DNA of 64,000 nt from Thermosynechococcaceae cyanobacterium Okahandja. GTDB lineage: Bacteria; Cyanobacteriota; Cyanobacteriia; Thermosynechococcales; Thermosynechococcaceae. Positions within the stretch are counted from its first letter, which is position 1. Every line of letters begins with the position of its first letter. The notes below the pieces were generated by a model that was not told where the DNA came from, made no database searches, and saw nothing but the letters and a program-made list of their open reading frames with translations. Position numbers and translations under genes: made by a program. The stretch is taken from contig CP136945.1 in the NCBI GenBank assembly GCA_041530395.1, positions 806,001 through 870,000 on the forward strand, read 5' to 3'. Of the stretch, positions 20,245 to 27,311 are shown one piece after another.

Positions 20245-20408
20245 TTGCTTCAGAACTCCGGTGCTTCGGCGACTCTATTGTGACACTATTCCTTGGGTGG
20301 AGACTAGGACAATCGACTTTGGGAACGATGCGACTTGATTTTGTACCGCCGATTAGCCTACATAGTAGAAGGTAATATTTTGCAACATTTTGAGGAGCGA
20401 CTGCTCGG

Positions 20409-21326
20409 ATGATCACGGAGGCCGCAGCGATCCCGGCAACGGTTCCCAAGGAGTTTTTGGGGCCGCCGGTGGGGTTCAATCCAACCTTAGTCATGTTTTT
20501 TGCCGCATTTGCGATCGCGATTCTTTCAACGTGGGGCTACTTCCAATGGCACTGGCCGGGTTGGGTATCCTTTGGTGCCAATATGCTGGCGCTGCACCTA
20601 ATGGGAACGGTGATTCACGATGCCTCCCACAATGTTGCCCACAGCAATCGTATAGTTAATGCCATTATGGGGCACGGCAGTGCGCTACTTCTTGGCTTTG
20701 TCTTTCCGGTGTTTACGCGGGTGCACATGCAACACCACGCTAACGTCAATGATCCCGATAACGACCCGGATCACTACGTCTCGAAGGGTGGGCCGCTGTG
20801 GTTGATTGCCCCTCGATTTTTTTACCATGAAATTTTCTTTTTCAAGCGGCAACTCTGGCGCAAGTACGAACTCCTTGAGTGGGCCATTAGCCGTCTTGTG
20901 TTAATTGGCATTGTGATCTTTGCGGCCACCCACGGCTACCTTGACTACGTGCTGAACTATTGGTTTTTGCCTGCGGGGGTGGTGGGGTTGATGCTGGGAC
21001 TCTTTTTTGACTATTTGCCGCACCGTCCTCACACCGAGCGCGATCGCTGGCACAATGCCCGCGTCTATCCCAGTCCCATTTTGAACCTGCTGATCTTGGG
21101 GCAGAACTACCACCTGATCCATCACCTGTGGCCCAACATCCCTTGGTATAAGGTGCAACCCGCCTACCACGCGGTCAAGCCCCTGCTCGATGCCCACGGT
21201 TGTAAACAAACCCTTGGTATATTGGAACCGGGGAACTTCCTGCCCTTTTTGTACGATGCCTTAGTGGGGCTGCACTTTCATCGGTCTGCCGCCCCTACCG
21301 AGTCTAAGACACCTCCTGCCGCTTGA
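20409..21326 (+). CDS. crtR: beta-carotene hydroxylase (desaturase-type)
   Basis: CrtR is the di-iron, fatty-acid-desaturase-like hydroxylase that adds 3-hydroxyl groups to beta-ionone rings, giving zeaxanthin and related carotenoids in cyanobacteria. The 305-residue membrane protein has the histidine boxes HDASH (70-74), HMQHH (106-110), HRPH with a following RWH, and NYHLIHHLWP near 232-241. A ribosome binding site (GAGGAG) precedes the ATG. The ABC ATPase gene starts 8 bases after the stop and may be co-transcribed, though a functional link is not obvious. Confidence 0.95.
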   Translation: MITEAAAIPATVPKEFLGPPVGFNPTLVMFFAAFAIAILSTWGYFQWHWPGWVSFGANMLALHLMGTVIHDASHNVAHSNRIVNAIMGHGSALLLGFVFPVFTRVHMQHHANVNDPDNDPDHYVSKGGPLWLIAPRFFYHEIFFFKRQLWRKYELLEWAISRLVLIGIVIFAATHGYLDYVLNYWFLPAGVVGLMLGLFFDYLPHRPHTERDRWHNARVYPSPILNLLILGQNYHLIHHLWPNIPWYKVQPAYHAVKPLLDAHGCKQTLGILEPGNFLPFLYDALVGLHFHRSAAPTESKTPPAA

Positions 21327-21334
21327 GGGGTTCC

Positions 21335-22294
21335 ATGGTGGTTGAAGCCAGCGCCGATCGCCCCGCCGTTGTGGTGGTCGAAAATCTGCAGAAATCCTAT
21401 CGCACCGGATTTTGGCTGCGGACGGTGGTCACGCCCCTGAAATCAGTGTCGCTACAGGTACAGCAAGGGGAAACCTTTGGCCTGCTCGGGCCGAATGGAG
21501 CTGGTAAAACAACGCTCCTGAAAACCCTGTTGGGGCTGGTGCAACCCAGTGCGGGTCAGGGGTTACTGTTGGGCAAACCCTTGGGCGATCGCGCCGTGCG
21601 CCAGCAGATTGGCTACCTACCGGAAAACCCCTACTTTTACGACTATTTGACGGGCTGGGAATTCTTGGAGTTTACCGCCGGTCTGTTTGGCCTGAGTAAA
21701 GCTCAACGCCAAGAGCGAATTCCCCTGCTGCTAGAAATGGTGGGCTTAAACCTGAAGGATGCCCGCAAAAAGCAAATGCGCCGCTACTCGAAGGGGATGG
21801 TGCAGCGGGTGGGTCTGGCCCAAGCCCTCATTAACGATCCGGCAGTGGTCTTTCTGGATGAACCCATGTCCGGCTTGGATCCCCTTGGCCGCTATCAAAT
21901 TCGTGAGATTATCCTCTCCCTGAAACAACAGGGCAAAACCATCTTTTTTAATAGCCATGTCTTGGCGGATGTGGAGGCCATCTGCGATCGCATCGGTATT
22001 TTGGCGCAGGGGGAACTGATTTGTATTGGTAGTGTTAACGAACTGCTCGGCAGCAGCGAAGCCTATCATGTGGTGGGCAGCGGCGGTCATATCGACGGCC
22101 TACAGGAGTGGCTGCATCCGCTGGACATCCAGGGCGATCGCTGGCAAGGGGTCATCAAGATTCCACCCCAGCGCTTTCTTACCCTTGTAACAGAAATGGG
22201 GGGGCAAATTTTACAGTTGCGCCTCGCCCGCCCCACCCTCGAAGAATTTTTTGTGGATCAACTGCGGCAGCGGGGCATTTACGTGACCCACTAG
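21335..22294 (+). CDS. ABC transporter ATPase (export type)
   Basis: A 319-residue ATPase with Walker A GPNGAGKTTLLK, the signature-like RYSKGMVQRVGLAQALIN, Walker B VVFLDEPMSGLDPLG and a switch histidine in FFNSHVLADVE. A C-terminal accessory domain follows. It resembles the ATPases of ABC-2 systems of cyanobacteria, but no permease gene lies next to it, so its partner must be elsewhere. ATG 21335 is preferred over a TTG four codons upstream. Confidence 0.9.
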   Translation: MVVEASADRPAVVVVENLQKSYRTGFWLRTVVTPLKSVSLQVQQGETFGLLGPNGAGKTTLLKTLLGLVQPSAGQGLLLGKPLGDRAVRQQIGYLPENPYFYDYLTGWEFLEFTAGLFGLSKAQRQERIPLLLEMVGLNLKDARKKQMRRYSKGMVQRVGLAQALINDPAVVFLDEPMSGLDPLGRYQIREIILSLKQQGKTIFFNSHVLADVEAICDRIGILAQGELICIGSVNELLGSSEAYHVVGSGGHIDGLQEWLHPLDIQGDRWQGVIKIPPQRFLTLVTEMGGQILQLRLARPTLEEFFVDQLRQRGIYVTH

Positions 22295-22351
22295 GGGACA
22301 AATCCCGCAGGGTTTACGTCAACGTCCTTGGTGACCTGTTGGAGGTACAAC

Positions 22352-23593
22352 GTGTTCAAGGGTCTGCGCTATTTGCTGCTACTGTGCCTGAGTGCCGCGC
22401 TGGTGTTTGCCTGTGCCCCCCGATCCGTAACCGCTCCAACGGATGGGTTAACCGCCCAAATTCCACTCCTGCGACAGGGACCCCTGACGGTTATTGTCCA
22501 GAATGCCCAAGGACAGCCGATTGCCAATGCCAACCTCACCCTGACGCAACAAAGCCATGCCTTCCCCTTTGGTGTGGCCTTAGATACCGCCATGTTCGAG
22601 CCATCGCCCCCCGCTGCCGCCACATGGTACCGGAACATCGCCCGCCAAAACTTTAATGCGGCCGTTCATGAAAATGCCCTGAAGTGGTATGCCCTTGAAC
22701 CTGAGCCGGGCAAGCTCGACTTTACAATGGCCGATCGCATCCTCGCCTGGAGTGAGGCCCAAGGCTGGCCGATGCGCGGACATACCCTCTTTTGGGAAGT
22801 GGAGCAGTTTAACCCCGAATGGCTAAAAACCCTACCGCCCGAGCAACTGCGCGCTGCCGTCAAGAACCACGCGATCGCCGTGTGCCGCCATTACCGTGGC
22901 CGAATCAATGAATTTGATGTCAATAACGAAATGCTCCACGGTAACTTTTTCCGCAGCCGCTTGGGGGATGGCATTGTCAAGGAGATGTTTGAGTGGTGTT
23001 TAGAGGGGAACCCTGATGCGGTTCTCTACGTGAACGACTACGGCATTATCGAGGGCGATCGCCTCGGGGACTATGTCCAGCAGATTCGCAATTTACTGGC
23101 TCAGGGGGTACCCCTTGGAGGCATTGGCATTCAAGCGCATTTGGAATACCCCCTTGACACCGCCAAAATGCAGCGCGCCCTAGATACCCTAGCCCAATTT
23201 AGCCTGCCCCTAAAAATCACAGAAGTGAGCGTTAGCTTGGCCGACGAGCAGCAGCAGGCGCAGACCCTACGGGACATCTACCGCATTGCCTTTGCCCACC
23301 CGGCCGTCAAAGAAATCCTCCTCTGGGGGTTTTGGGAAGGCAACCATTGGCGGCCACAAGCGGGGTTGTACCGCCGTGACTTTTCGCCCAAACCCGCCGC
23401 CGATGCCTATCGCCAACTCCTCTTTCAAGAGTGGTGGACTACCAGCAGCGGCAAAACCAATCCAGAAGGACGCTGGCAAATCCGTGGCTATCCTGGGCGC
23501 TATCGCCTGAGGGTAACGGCCAACGGCCAAACCATCAACCGCGATTTTGAGCTAGCGGAACTCGGCACAACAGTGACCGTTCAAGTCCCCTGA
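22352..23593 (+). CDS. GH10 endo-1,4-beta-xylanase-like lipoprotein
   Basis: The product is a 413-residue glycoside hydrolase family 10 protein. It starts with a lipoprotein signal ([19 protein letters not shown]; lipobox cysteine at about 21), so it is probably membrane-anchored and outside the cytoplasm. The core begins with the family's [10 protein letters not shown] segment. It has the acid/base Glu in [10 protein letters not shown] and the nucleophile Glu in LKITEVSV. A beta-rich C-terminal module ([19 protein letters not shown]) follows. GTG 22352 is chosen because GGAGGT stands 7 bases before it. The pattern DVNNEMLHG is like plant-type and cyanobacterial GH10 members. The substrate could be xylan from outside or a cell-envelope polysaccharide. 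Confidence 0.88.
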   Translation: MFKGLRYLLLLCLSAALVFACAPRSVTAPTDGLTAQIPLLRQGPLTVIVQNAQGQPIANANLTLTQQSHAFPFGVALDTAMFEPSPPAAATWYRNIARQNFNAAVHENALKWYALEPEPGKLDFTMADRILAWSEAQGWPMRGHTLFWEVEQFNPEWLKTLPPEQLRAAVKNHAIAVCRHYRGRINEFDVNNEMLHGNFFRSRLGDGIVKEMFEWCLEGNPDAVLYVNDYGIIEGDRLGDYVQQIRNLLAQGVPLGGIGIQAHLEYPLDTAKMQRALDTLAQFSLPLKITEVSVSLADEQQQAQTLRDIYRIAFAHPAVKEILLWGFWEGNHWRPQAGLYRRDFSPKPAADAYRQLLFQEWWTTSSGKTNPEGRWQIRGYPGRYRLRVTANGQTINRDFELAELGTTVTVQVP

Positions 23594-23677
23594 GGGATGG
23601 GCGGCAACCCCATTTGCGCTGATGGAGCACGATATACTGGTTAGGGGCAACGACGCTGAACAGTTCTGGCTGAACAA

Positions 23678-23727
23678 TTCTGACCGAATAGTTCTGACCA
23701 TTCTGACCACTCTGACAACTCTGACCA
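23678..23727. repeat. tandem 9-mer repeats upstream of ribH
   Basis: Four contiguous 9-base units, TTCTGACCA, TTCTGACCA, CTCTGACAA and CTCTGACCA, occupy 23692-23727. A fifth copy, TTCTGACCG, lies at 23678. They end 20 bases before the ribH ATG, so they lie in its leader. They could be read through as codons in one frame, but the family start is at 23748. Confidence 0.8.
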
Positions 23728-23747
23728 TTATTGACGGCACCTCACCT

Positions 23748-24308
23748 ATGGCTGTTTTTGAAGGCACCTATCAAGTTCTTGGCTCACCGCGATTTGCCAT
23801 TGTCATTTCCCGCTTTAATGACTTGATTACCACCAAGCTCCTAGAAGGGTGCCAAGATTGTCTGCGCCGCCATGGGGTTGATCCCAATCCCGACGGGGTT
23901 CAGGTGGACTATGCATGGGTGCCCGGTAGCTTTGAAATTCCCCTTGTGGCAGCACAACTGGCCGCGAGTCGGCGCTACGCGGCGATCATCTGCTTGGGGG
24001 CGATCATCCGCGGTCAAACCCCCCACTTCGACTATGTTGCTGCCGAAGTCACCAAAGGCATTGCCACCGCCGCAATGCAAACCGGAGTTCCCATTGTCTA
24101 TGGCATCCTCACCACGGATACGATGCAACAGGCGCTCGAACGGGCTGGCATTAAAAGTAATAAAGGCTGGGAGTACGCCCTCAATGCTCTAGAAATGGCC
24201 AACCTGCTCCAGGCCCTCAAACTGCCCCCGGGGATCGAATCAGCCCAATTACGCCCGGGTGCCACCCTCATCGAAGATTCATGGCCCCCGCCCAGCACCT
24301 CCCTGTAA
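23748..24308 (+). CDS. ribH: 6,7-dimethyl-8-ribityllumazine synthase
   Basis: It condenses 5-amino-6-ribitylaminouracil with dihydroxybutanone phosphate, the penultimate step of riboflavin synthesis; the protein forms pentamers or 60-mers. The 186-residue product has [10 protein letters not shown], the substrate-binding [23 protein letters not shown] with the catalytic histidine, and [11 protein letters not shown]. The last 25 or so residues ([13 protein letters not shown] onward) extend past the usual end. ATG 23748 matches the family start (MAVFEGTYQ). An upstream in-frame ATG would add 42 residues translated from the 9-mer repeats and is unlikely. A NADAR gene, which may act on riboflavin intermediates, lies on the far side of the IS. 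Confidence 0.95.
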   Translation: MAVFEGTYQVLGSPRFAIVISRFNDLITTKLLEGCQDCLRRHGVDPNPDGVQVDYAWVPGSFEIPLVAAQLAASRRYAAIICLGAIIRGQTPHFDYVAAEVTKGIATAAMQTGVPIVYGILTTDTMQQALERAGIKSNKGWEYALNALEMANLLQALKLPPGIESAQLRPGATLIEDSWPPPSTSL

Positions 24309-24351
24309 CACGCTCTCCCTCAGGAATTGATCAACTCCCTAGAACAAGCCT

Positions 24352-24395
24352 AGCGAATTTAATTGTTAAAATAAGCGAATTTAATTGTTAAAATA
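24352..24395. repeat. perfect 22-bp tandem duplication
   Basis: The unit AGCGAATTTAATTGTTAAAA plus TA occurs twice back to back (24352-24373 and 24374-24395). It is AT-rich and lies between ribH and the IS left end. Each copy contains AATTTAATTGTTAAAAT, which could bind a regulator or supply promoter-like AT boxes. It is not part of the hairpin ends of the IS. Confidence 0.85.
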
Positions 24396-24458
24396 GTTTA
24401 CCTGTTGTCACTCAGGGGTATTTTGTCATAGAATTAGGTTAACTCTTCTCGCGGAATT

Positions 24459-24481
24459 CCCCATCCGCCTACACGGTGGGG
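24459..24481. repeat. left-end hairpin of IS605-type element
   Basis: CCCCATCCGCCTACACGGTGGGG can fold with CCCC pairing GGGG and a CCG/CGG inner stem. The matching right-end copy differs at four positions. The tnpA stop codon lies inside it. Such imperfect hairpins are the transposase recognition sites in this family. Confidence 0.75.
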
Positions 24482-24912
24482 ATGGATAGCGACAGGGCGC
24501 AAGCTCTCCCACCGGATTGACTTTGAATATACTCTTTGACAGTCTCTAGCGGCGCGCCTCCACAAGAAATGATGCACTTAGAATCATGCCAGCGTTTTGC
24601 TTTTCCCCAATAGACTTTATCGATTTCTTCCTTGAACTGTTGCCTGAGAATTCGACTAGATGTGGATTTGAGTGACGCTATCAGATCAGAAATATTATTA
24701 TCTGGGTGTAAATCAATTAGGAGATGAACATGATCCGGTTCACCATTAAACTCGACTAGAGAACTTTGATTTGCAGACAACACCCGTTCCAGAACCGGTT
24801 TCATCGCTTCAAGCATGGGTTGGGTCAGCACTTCACGCCTGTATTTTGTAACAAATACGATATGCAAGTGAATCCTGAAAACAACGTGAGAACCTTTTCT
24901 AAGCTGAGTCAT
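24469..24912 (-). CDS. tnpA: IS200/IS605 Y1 transposase TnpA
   Basis: A 147-residue HUH-type single-strand transposase. The HUH metal-binding pair is visible in PDHVHLLIDLH at about 60-70. The catalytic tyrosine is in the final helix (GGAPLETVKEYIQSQ). The N-terminal RIHLHIVFVTKYRREVL matches the family. Length is full, with no frameshift, so it may be active. It is transcribed away from tnpB; the 63-base gap must hold both promoters. Confidence 0.92.
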   Translation of the reverse strand: MTQLRKGSHVVFRIHLHIVFVTKYRREVLTQPMLEAMKPVLERVLSANQSSLVEFNGEPDHVHLLIDLHPDNNISDLIASLKSTSSRILRQQFKEEIDKVYWGKAKRWHDSKCIISCGGAPLETVKEYIQSQSGGRACALSLSIPTV

Positions 24913-24975
24913 ATGGATTTCTAGTCAGTCCCAAAAAATGTGCTATACTCATTACTAAATTGAGGAAATTATCTT

Positions 24976-26331
24976 GTGGTAACGAGAAGACAGACATTTC
25001 GACTGTATCCAAACAAGGCGCAAGAAAAAGCCTTGTTTGCGGCACGTCGTTTGCACTGTTATCTCTACAATGCTTGTATCTCGCATCGTCAATTCGAGTA
25101 TAAGCGCCATCGCAAGTTGATTAGCTACTTTGACCAGCAAAATCTCCTACCCGCGTTCAAGGCGGAATGGGAAGAATTTGCAATGCTGCACTCGCAAGCA
25201 CTGCAATCAACAGTGAAACGAGTTGATTTGGCATACCAGTCATTCTTCAAGGGATTGCACGGTAAGCCGAAATTCAAATCGATTCGCAATTACTCAGGAT
25301 GGGGGTATCCTGCAAAGTCTGGATGGAAAGTTGACAGCACTGGCAAGCATGGAACGGTGAAGCTGAATGATTTGGGTATCACCGTCAAGATGCGCGGAAA
25401 GGCAAAACATTGGGGGACTCCAACGACCCTCACCATTGTTTACAAGCCGTCTAAGCGCCAGTGGTTTGCATCCTTCACTGTTGAGGTTGCCACCCCCGCA
25501 CCGAAGTTTGGCTCTGAGTCTGAACTGTCGTATCAGTCGATTGTGGCCTATGACTTGGGGACTGAAACGGCTCTGACGTGGTTTGATGGGTCTAACTTTG
25601 AGGAAATCGAAAATCCTCGTTTCACCCATAAAAATGAAGAGCAAGTTCGCAAAGTTGCCAAACAAAAACGACGGAAACGCGCCCCAAAGAAAGGGGTCAA
25701 GGCTTCCCGTCGTTGGCGGAAAATCAACAAACGGGAATCTAATCTAAAAGCTAAGGTTGCACGTCAGCGTAGAGACTGGCAACACAAAGTCACTTCAGAG
25801 ATTGCACGTCGTTATGACATCGGAGTGACTGAAAAGCTGAATACGAAAGGGATGACCCGTGCTGCAAAGAAAGGAAGCAAGCGGAGGAAGCAAAAGGCAG
25901 GACTCAACAAATCGATTCTCTCGGTCGGTTTTGGGATTCTCAACAGGATGATCTCGTACAAGATCGAGCAGAAAGGGGGGTTGGTGCTGCAGCTTCCAAC
26001 ACGGGAAATCAAACCATCGCAGCGTTGTCCTAAGTGTGGAGCAATTCACAAAGAATGGGCTGAACTTGGGAATCGTTACCACGTTTGTTCTGACTGTGGT
26101 TTTGAGGTTTCCAGAGACAAGGGAGCTGCGATGGTGATGTACAACGTTGCAACGAATCAGCAACTGGGGGTTGGAACGACCCTCGTTAGTCTTGGATGTC
26201 TTAGCTCTACTTCAGAGACTCGTAAGCATACGGGTTCGATGAAGCAACTAGGGCAGAAGAAGAGACGGAAATCCTCTGCTACGGTGGAATCTGGGGTCTT
26301 AGAAACCCCATCTGCCTGTGCGGTGGGGTAG
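24976..26331 (+). CDS. tnpB: TnpB, RNA-guided nuclease of IS605 element
   Basis: TnpB is the IS605-encoded RuvC nuclease, ancestor-type of Cas12, guided by a right-end-derived RNA. The 451-residue protein has an N-terminal helical domain (TFRLYPNKAQEKALFAARRL). The RuvC acidic residues are in IVAYDLGTETALTW (Asp), IGVTEKLNTKGM (Glu) and SRDKGAAMVM (Asp). A zinc ribbon lies between CPKCG and CSDCG. The motifs differ from the second TnpB in this window (AYDLGTE against GIDVGLT). The last 50 or so residues are an extension encoded across the right-end region, with the stop directly after the hairpin. Start GTG 24976 follows GAGGA at 24962-24966. Confidence 0.9.
   Translation: MVTRRQTFRLYPNKAQEKALFAARRLHCYLYNACISHRQFEYKRHRKLISYFDQQNLLPAFKAEWEEFAMLHSQALQSTVKRVDLAYQSFFKGLHGKPKFKSIRNYSGWGYPAKSGWKVDSTGKHGTVKLNDLGITVKMRGKAKHWGTPTTLTIVYKPSKRQWFASFTVEVATPAPKFGSESELSYQSIVAYDLGTETALTWFDGSNFEEIENPRFTHKNEEQVRKVAKQKRRKRAPKKGVKASRRWRKINKRESNLKAKVARQRRDWQHKVTSEIARRYDIGVTEKLNTKGMTRAAKKGSKRRKQKAGLNKSILSVGFGILNRMISYKIEQKGGLVLQLPTREIKPSQRCPKCGAIHKEWAELGNRYHVCSDCGFEVSRDKGAAMVMYNVATNQQLGVGTTLVSLGCLSSTSETRKHTGSMKQLGQKKRRKSSATVESGVLETPSACAVG
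26306..26328. repeat. right-end hairpin of IS605-type element
   Basis: CCCCATCTGCCTGTGCGGTGGGG mirrors the left-end hairpin. It lies inside the last codons of tnpB and is followed by TAGTTCAT. The region just upstream is where a guide (omega) RNA scaffold is expected for TnpB; this is inference from the family. Confidence 0.72.
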
Positions 26332-26349
26332 TTCATAAAGGTTAACAAA

Positions 26350-26931
26350 ATGCTAACAGAGACCATCAGAAGTCGTGATGACTTAGTACGTGCCATACGT
26401 AGTGGCCGACGGCCAGAACTGTTCCTTTTTTGGGGGCACAAGCCACTGCCGAACGGTATCATCGGTAAATCCTGCCTGTCCCAGTGGTGGCCTGCCCGCT
26501 TCTGCGTTGAGGGTGTGACTTACCCAACGGCAGAGCATTTTATGATGGCAGAGAAAGCTCGCCTTTTTGGCGATGAGAGTACGCGGGCAAGAATTCTGAC
26601 CACCAGACATCCCAAAACCGCAAAGGAACTGGGTCGGGAAGTTAGGCACTTTAAGCAGGATGTGTGGCACAAGGAACGCTTCCACATTGTGGTTAGGGGC
26701 AATTTGGCAAAGTTTGAGCAGAACCGTGACCTTGGCGACTACCTGCTGAGCACGGGGGATAAGGTGTTGGTGGAAGCAAGCCCCTACGACGACATTTGGG
26801 GCATTGGCTTGGCTGCCGACGATCAGCGAGCCAAGAATCCAGCCCAATGGCGGGGCTTAAATTTATTGGGCTTTGCCTTAATGGAGGTGCGCCAGATACT
26901 TCGCACGGGCGGCTCTGATTCCCAAACCTAA
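26350..26931 (+). CDS. NADAR-domain N-glycosidase (YbiA-like)
   Basis: The 193-residue product carries a NADAR domain (DUF1768) at about residues 22-185. The signature parts are FLFWGH, FSQWWPA-type SQWWPARF, TYPTAEHFMMAEKARLFGD, KAKELGR-like TAKELGREV and the C-terminal SPYDDIWGIGL...PAQWRGLNLLG. NADAR proteins are known to hydrolyse N-glycosidic bonds in early riboflavin-pathway intermediates; some members remove ADP-ribose from nucleic acids or nucleotides. The first role is favoured here because ribH lies just beyond the IS insertion. The IS right end is 14 bases upstream of the ATG, so its native promoter has probably been displaced. Confidence 0.88.
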   Translation: MLTETIRSRDDLVRAIRSGRRPELFLFWGHKPLPNGIIGKSCLSQWWPARFCVEGVTYPTAEHFMMAEKARLFGDESTRARILTTRHPKTAKELGREVRHFKQDVWHKERFHIVVRGNLAKFEQNRDLGDYLLSTGDKVLVEASPYDDIWGIGLAADDQRAKNPAQWRGLNLLGFALMEVRQILRTGGSDSQT

Positions 26932-27311
26932 GGCGTGAGTACTTTAAGGGATTGTTAAGTTCAAGACAAACCCAATTTTGCTGGTTCACAATAGAACTAT
27001 AGGGCATTGAATTCAACCACCGTCGTCCATTTTCCTGCACAAACAGACGCAGTTGGGAGAGTCTGCTAACCTAACAGGGCGAGGACATAACGAACCTTAA
27101 AAAACAAGACACAACTACCGTGAACCAACAGTGGTATCACGTTGCTTTTTGTTAAACTACCGACCTCTGGGCAGCGCGGATGTGTCGCCCTTAGAGAGTT
27201 GTTAATTCCTATTGATAAGTAGGGATTAAAAGCCACTCCAATAAACCTCAAATGACCGATTGTACGGGCACGCTGCCCACAGTTGTGAATCACTTTTTGG
27301 GAGAGTAAACC
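26932..27311. promoter_or_regulatory. 380-base gene-free leader upstream of ppsA
   Basis: No convincing gene was found on either strand. The stretch includes AT-rich parts around 26940-27010 and 27100-27240. A GGGAG ribosome binding site stands 11 bases before the ppsA ATG. I could not identify a riboswitch or terminator. It most likely holds the ppsA promoter and a long leader. Confidence 0.4.

Larger units (their letters stand above)
24444..26336. mobile_element. complete IS200/IS605-family element (tnpA + tnpB, divergent)
   Basis: The element carries a Y1 transposase gene on the minus strand and a tnpB gene on the plus strand, the IS605 arrangement. Similar hairpins sit at both ends (24459-24481 and 26306-26328); there are no long inverted repeats. 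The left flank ends in TTAAC (24439-24443), a plausible single-strand target of this family, and the right end reads GGGGTAGTTCAT. The exact borders are inferred from these signs and may be off by a few bases. It inserted between ribH and the NADAR gene, 14 bases before the latter's ATG. Confidence 0.85.

Noticed and set aside
23622-23747. N-terminal extension of ribH through the 9-mer repeats
   Set aside because: The extension is a Thr/Leu repeat from the tandem DNA units and precedes the clear family start at 23748. No targeting signal is expected in this organism.
24352-24395. Tandem duplication as a minimal CRISPR or IS end
   Set aside because: There are only two units with no spacer, and they do not match the hairpin ends of the neighbouring IS.
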